This document shows positions 59,116 through 64,000 of a stretch of DNA of 64,000 nt, in pieces (position 1 is the first letter of the stretch; every line of letters starts with the position of its first letter). Made by a program: the position numbers and the translations under genes. The notes beneath the pieces were generated by a model that was not told where the DNA came from, did no database searches, and saw only the letters and a program-made list of their open reading frames with translations. The stretch covers positions 30,035,701 to 30,099,700 of the forward strand of contig NC_079364.1 in NCBI RefSeq assembly GCF_021018895.1, in the 5' to 3' direction. The DNA comes from Seriola aureovittata. Taxonomy: Eukaryota > Chordata > Actinopteri > Carangiformes > Carangidae.

Positions 59116-59119
59116 ACAG

Positions 59120-60142
59120 TTAGGATAAATAATTTTACTGTTTTTGTGGTCATAGATAATTCCTGCAAAACTATTTTAATCTTATTTTTGTCATATTGTA
59201 ATTCAAGAGGATCTACAATGTGTTACAAAGTCATGAAGAATTCAAATTAATTAATTTACACTTAAATACCATCTAATTTGTGGGAAATTAGGAGTAAATA
59301 AAAAATACTTTTCAATAGTGACTCACTACAACCTCCAACCTGGCCTGAAGATGTAGTGTCGCGATGGCTGAAGTCCTTTCCAAGCGACAATCACTACCTG
59401 CTCCCAGCAAGAAATCATGTTATAAATAGCCTCCTTAATGCTAATCTTGGCTATGTAGCAGTTAGCAAAACTTACTAATAGCTCCTTTAAACAGCAGACT
59501 GTCACATAGCCTACTTTTTGATGTCGTAATAGTTTAAGATATGATTTCATAACACATTCACAAACAAAAAAAGAAAAAACTCTTTTATTTTTAAATTGTT
59601 AGTGCCAGTTTTTTCTTTCCAACAACTTTCCGGAATCACCTCTCATATGCTCTTCGTAACCAGCTGAAGTCAGGAAAAGCAGGGTTAGGGCGCTCCCTAT
59701 TCTATTTGCTTGATAGCCCGGAGATCACACCCCTCTCACTGCTCCTCTTCAAGCTCATTATCACGGTTAAATTATTTCCTCCCACAAGAACGTTAATTAA
59801 CACACACGTCCAGACCACGTCTGGCTGCACAAATTGATTACAACATCAGAGCCAGTGTGTGTGCGTGGCTAGCCACTTCAGGAAAAAAAGGCAATTGGCC
59901 CACAGTTGGACCAGCAAGCCTCTAATGGCAGCAGAAACATATTACATGTGCCACACAGTGTATAGTATACTACACGCAGTGTGTGTGCATGTGTGTGTTT
60001 ATGCAAAAAAAGTGCGGCACATGTCTCCTATGTACATGCTAATAAGTGAACAGAGGTTACAGCTTTAACAAAGGGATTGTGATAATCAAGAGGTATGAGA
60101 CACAAACACAAAAAGGGAAGCGTCTGCGTGGTGGCACAAACA
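59120..60142. other. Intergenic DNA, no gene recognised
   Basis: AT-rich. At 59735-59800 a TAAT-containing patch (CTTCAAGCTCATTATCACGG, ACGTTAATTAACAC) could be a small conserved element. Nothing else is supported. Confidence 0.45.
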
Positions 60143-60149
60143 CACACAT

Positions 60150-60183
<34 letters not shown>
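60143..60183. repeat. (CA)n microsatellite
   Basis: About 18 CA repeats, preceded by a short interrupted CA run. Confidence 0.92.
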
Positions 60184-60185
<2 letters not shown>

Positions 60186-60235
60186 CACACTTCAAACTGA
60201 GAATGTGAATTTTGTCATTATGACAGAGCAGGATG

Positions 60236-60400
60236 GGTAATTTCAGGCTTGGCCTCAATCACCAGTGTTAAGCATAATTTCAGTCCTGAAGGGGTTAATT
60301 AGGGGCTGCGAGGAGAGGCCTGAATTAATTGGCTTGTGCCTTTTCAGAAAGAAAATAATTGAGGGGGGAGAGAGAGCAGTTGTGGCGTTTTCATACATCA
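60236..60400. promoter_or_regulatory. Candidate conserved noncoding element L
   Basis: CAGTGTTAAGCATAATTTCAG, GGGGTTAATTAGGGGC, GCCTGAATTAATTGGCTTG and GAAAATAATTGAGGGG lie within 165 bp. There are four TAATT cores in a GC-balanced, repeat-free block. An enhancer of tshz3 or a neighbour is inferred. Confidence 0.42.
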
Positions 60401-60782
60401 GAATCCATTGACAGTGTTGACTTGCAATGGCATTAACTGTACATGTAATAATTATAAGAAGTGTTTGATGGAAAGTAAACGACCTACAGATGTTAAAGGA
60501 TGAGGCTAGAAATATTCTATAACATTTTTTACTGTCAACAAATTCAAAGGAAGGACCAAAACCAACACTGAACTGATCCTGCTAAAGGGTTTTGTCTATG
60601 CATCCAAAGCCTGATACACTTACGGCATGTCTACACAGAAACTGTTTTTCAGTCATCCGTCTCACATGTGTCTGACAGAACAGATACTCTCCAATTTTAA
60701 AATGGTCAGGTGTGCAAAAACCACTCTGCCAATTAAAGGTGTGTAGGCAGGACGAATAGGGACATCATCTTCCTGTTAGAAG

Positions 60783-61115
60783 TAATGTAATTGCTCTGGA
60801 CATGGACACCATGATGAGCACCATCTACGCATGGTTGGAGAACCCAGTGTGAAGTTTGAGAAGTTGCATGGCGTTAATAGCACCCTGGATGATGGGATCA
60901 CTCTGAAATCTGACAGTAAGATAGAGTCTAACATCCTTATTGTGGAGGGCTTCTTGCTTTACACCTCTGGACCTTTGATCAACGTGCTGAACCACTGGTT
61001 CCGTATATCCTTTCCATATGAAGAATGCAAGAAGAGGAGGTTCTCTAGGAGCTACACAATGCCAGACCACTCCTAGCCTGTTTGATGGCCATGTCCCTGT
61101 ATTTGAAACACAAAA
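60783..61115 (+). pseudogene. Nicotinamide riboside kinase (NMRK2/NMRK1-like) pseudogene fragment
   Basis: Translation gives VIALDMDTMMSTIYAWLENP (60790-60849). It then shifts frame and reads KFEKLHGVNSTLD, SNILIVEGFLLYTSGPL and PYEECKKRRFSRSYTMPDHS before a TAG at 61074. A further frame carries LFDGHVPVYL (about 61078-61107). These blocks follow, in order, the middle of vertebrate NMRK proteins, which phosphorylate nicotinamide riboside in NAD synthesis (human NMRK2 has LLLEGFLLYSYKPL, PYEECKWRRSTRNYTVPD, FDGHVWPMY). The N-terminal P-loop and the C-terminus are missing. At least two frameshifts and stops are present, and no intron interrupts the conserved run, consistent with a 5'-truncated processed copy. 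Closer to NMRK2 by the AWL..P.KF..HGV segment. Confidence 0.85.
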
Positions 61116-61129
61116 ACATCTGGACGCAC

Positions 61130-62520
61130 CTTACACATAGGTACCATATTGACTAAAAATGACAGCGGTAAGGCAGATACATCACTCACTTGGTAACGAC
61201 AAGCTAACAAACTGTGCAAATCAGAAAACAGAAGACATGAATATAATGTCAGACTGAATTATGTAATGGAAACAAAACTGCAAACTCAGTCTTGTTATCA
61301 GACCAAACTAACTTATCAAATGTTTATATATCTGCAGTTAGAAAAGGTCCACAGTAAATGCACTCTCTCATAATTCTTTGCATACTATTTGCTGAAAACC
61401 GGTGCTTGCCATAAATGAGTAAATGATTCTTTTATACCGAGTATAATTATTATTGAGTATAATACTGCATACAACCTCCAGGAAATGACAGACATGACGA
61501 AAGCTCTCACCTTCACCCACCTACTTGGCTTTATAGGATACTAAAATAACTGCTAGCCATAGCAGCTGAAGCATCACAACCTTAAATGATATTACAGTCA
61601 TTTGAGTACTGTGTGAGAAGGTTTACCTTCCTTTAAGTAGTGTGGTTGGTGACTGATACATGTTTTCATCTCAGCTCTTATCATAGATGTTGAGACCGTA
61701 CAGTACAAACCAGTCTTCTTGACTCCGCTGTTGCTGGTACTAACTCTCGCACATACTTGTTGCCCTTCACACTCCCCCTCTCCTGCTGAAATGCAGCCTG
61801 TCTGCCGAAAAATACCAATGAGACGCTCCGTAGCTTTGGGACTTGTTCATGTAGCTAGCAAAGTCAGACAGTAGATTCAGTGCTTGTTAGCCTGTGGGTA
61901 TTAATCGTGGTTCCTGGTCAGACTCGTTGCTGCACTTTGGTGTCTGTTAGTGTTTTCCACTTTGATTTAAATATTTTTTATCAACTCTGGGTAATGTCTT
62001 ATTTTTGCTGTCATCATACTACACATACGGTATGGTAGATTTCTGTAAAAATATTGAAATAATACACACATCTCAACACAATTATCACATGAATTTAAAA
62101 CACACTTATTTTGCAAGCTTCATCTTTATTTAGCTTAATATTTTGGAAGGATAATGGAGCATATTGTTTTACTTCCTGCCCTGCACTCTAGTGAGTGAAA
62201 GTGGCGCAACACCAAATATTCAAAAACGAGAAATACTTGACACATTTAGAGGTAACATACACTCTTTTTGAACTTTTTGGCATCATCCTTTTCTTTATGT
62301 AGGCTACATCTTCTGTAGGAACCTATGGGTGGCACAAGCAGGGTAGCGAGGTTGGCTAACGTATTACCAGATTTATATTTGAAGTTTTCAGGAAACATGA
62401 CAGTGTCAGTGCCGAGACTGAAAGACAATGCACGAGAAAATTTATATTTCCGAGGGAGTGAAGTGGACTGGCCAGGTGAGTGTATCTGAGACGAACAGGG
62501 AAGCTCTTTGCATCATGGGT
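61130..62520. other. AT-rich intergenic DNA, no gene recognised
   Basis: I see no gene, named repeat or clear regulatory block. Confidence 0.5.
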
Positions 62521-62524
62521 ACTT

Positions 62525-62925
62525 TTTTATCTCTTCATTTATTTAAGCGGAGGTGTGTTGATGGGCGCCACGCCTGAGTGCCCATGAAACAGAGTTGGCA
62601 AAAAGCTGATGGAGAGAGAAAAAAAAGAGTCCTCCATCCCCTCACTGTCTCTCAGTCTCTCTCCCTTCCTCTCTGCAGTACTGAAAGGCTCATCAGGACT
62701 TGTCATCGCTCTAATGAATATCATTTAAATTGCTTTGTGTATGGGAGTGAGTTTGGATGTCGATTTAATTTGCGCATGTGTTTGAGCTCTTGTGCTCGGC
62801 GAGGCGGACGGACGGAGAGCGGCAGCCCTAATGAAACGCCGGCCTCGGTGACAGGCTGACGAGGCCCGACCCGATCAGATGGCGTTGAAAGGAAATTTTG
62901 ACAGGGCGGCGGAGGTAGGAAAGAA
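62525..62925. promoter_or_regulatory. Candidate conserved noncoding element M
   Basis: GGTGTGTTGATGGGCGCCACGCC, GCTCTAATGAATATCATTTAAATTGC (62709-62734), GTCGATTTAATTTGCGCATG, GGCAGCCCTAATGAAACGCC, ACCCGATCAGATGGCG and GGAAATTTTGACAGGGCGGCGG. CpGs are well retained (GGCGAGGCGGACGGACGG) next to homeodomain cores and a TGACAG. The block is long, GC-rich for this flank and repeat-free. It is a strong enhancer candidate downstream of tshz3. Confidence 0.45.
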
Positions 62926-63499
62926 ACACACACACAAGCATGCAGACAGAATGGAGGACACAAAGATGCAGAAATGCACAGACACAGAAGCACACATATA
63001 CAAAGAATTTTTATGTGTACCTGTTTGCATAAATCTCCACTAAACACATGTACAGAGACATATATCAGCACATGTCAAATCTTGCATTTCAGGAAATAAA
63101 CCGATTCAAGCTAGGTTTGTGTTATCACAACATCCCAGTGTGTTGAGCATTTGTTCTAATTTGCAGAACCTATCCACTTTTAGCACAGCTTTGCTAATGA
63201 TGGCACCTCAATGTCCCTGAGCTGGGGGAATATGTAAAATAACACCCATTTCACCCTGCTGAAGATTAGCCATACCTGGCTATAAGCATTGGCCTTATCA
63301 AAATGAAATTACAATATATGCTGATACCGTATTTCAGCAACACCAACACTCTCCCACAACCCCCACTCCAAACCCTCGTGTGTGCACTCCCACTGCCGCA
63401 CACCTGGTGAAATATTACAACCTTGCAAAATAGCACAAAGCATTCCCATCTAGTGAGGCGCTTATGATTTAGCATTGCAGGTGTATCAAGAGCTCGCTC

Positions 63500-63720
63500 T
63501 CTCTCTCTTTTCGCTCTCGCTCTCCTGCCTGCGCGGTCACGCAGCCACCCGCTCAGCCGCAGCGCCCTGTTTCATTACTATCACCCAGAGGTTTTTTAAT
63601 TGAGTCAGATCCAATTATGAGCCAGCAATTAGCTATTAATATAATCAATTACTCCTCCACGCTTGTCACATCAGAATGTGATGCAGATGTGGAATGTGTG
63701 TATGGTGCATTCCGCGCATT
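63500..63720. promoter_or_regulatory. Candidate conserved noncoding element N
   Basis: After a CT-rich stretch with CpGs (CTGCGCGGTCACGC) come TTTCATTACTATCACC, TTTTTTAATTGAGTCAG, ATCCAATTATGAGCCAGC, CAATTAGCTATTAATATAATC and AATTACTCCTCC. There are seven or more homeodomain cores in about 100 bp, ending with TTGTCACATCAGAATGTGATG, where CACATCAGAATGTG is a partial inverted repeat. Confidence 0.47.
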
Positions 63721-64000
63721 ACTAACAAGGTTTATCACGGTCATGGTGGGGAATGGCACCAGGTAAAAAAAAACTATAAAAAAAAATAAAAAAAATGAAA
63801 CAAGTAGTTGAAAGGAATGAAAAGATGGTACTACTTCTTGACTGGTGATAGAAGTGTAACCTGTCTGAGCATTTTATCACATCGCAACTGCCTCTTGTCT
63901 CTTCACTGGTTAAAGCAGCACATATTGGTATCTGCATATGAGTACATTTACATGCACAAAAGAAATCAGGTTACTGACAGAAATCATTGTTAATCATTTG

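Noticed and set aside
60825..61076. Two 81-codon ORFs read as a real small gene
   Set aside because: The plus-strand frame is the middle of a kinase with the P-loop and C-terminus missing and frameshifts on both sides, so it is a pseudogene. The minus-strand ORF is its shadow.

Overview
The window is vertebrate, and most likely a percomorph (spiny-rayed) teleost. The only intact protein-coding gene I can support is a teashirt zinc-finger homeobox gene, tshz3-type, on the + strand. The fish assignment rests on two things. First, about forty long (CA)n/(GT)n tracts. Second, several interspersed repeats I recognise from percomorph genomes: two tRNA-derived SINE types, a LINE 3' end with a GGATGG-type tail, a TTAA-flanked MITE, and the repeat ending in the 'tacagcctcacagag' block. 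I cannot tell tshz3a from tshz3b without synteny.

Layout. 1-2384: CpG- and purine-rich 5' flank and leader, with a possible upstream noncoding exon (donor at 1445) and upstream ORFs. 2385-2424: coding exon 1, 40 nt, 13 codons plus one base. 2425-36890: a 34.5-kb phase-1 intron with no second gene. It holds microsatellites, SINE and MITE copies, a 63-bp-period minisatellite, a 625-bp perfect tandem duplication (about 33936-35185), and several low-repeat, TAAT-rich blocks that look like conserved enhancers. 36891-40546: coding exon 2, carrying nearly the whole protein. 40547 to about 42135 or beyond: 3' UTR. 42848-44941: a second, nearly perfect tandem duplication of about 1.04 kb just 3' of the gene. 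45-64 kb: AT-rich gene-poor sequence with old repeats, a small CpG-rich promoter-like patch with a splice donor (45540-45711), a telomere-like patch, a dead fragment of a nicotinamide riboside kinase gene (about 60783-61115), and three more enhancer-like blocks (60.2-60.4, 62.5-62.9, 63.5-63.7 kb).

The spliced product is 1231 residues. It has an N-terminal RRKQ-type motif, three widely spaced C2H2 fingers, a short coiled coil, a CtBP-type PIDLT motif, an atypical homeodomain and two C-terminal C2H2 fingers. This is a nuclear, DNA-binding co-repressor architecture. The surrounding DNA reads as the regulatory landscape of one developmental gene.

I found no convincing new biological system. The observations most worth a second look are the two recent tandem duplications bounded by dinucleotide repeats on either side of the coding exon (biological copy gain or assembly artefact), the kinase pseudogene, the isolated N-terminal motif exon, and the sharp drop in CA-repeat density downstream of 45 kb. 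All family assignments come from recalled motifs, not database searches.
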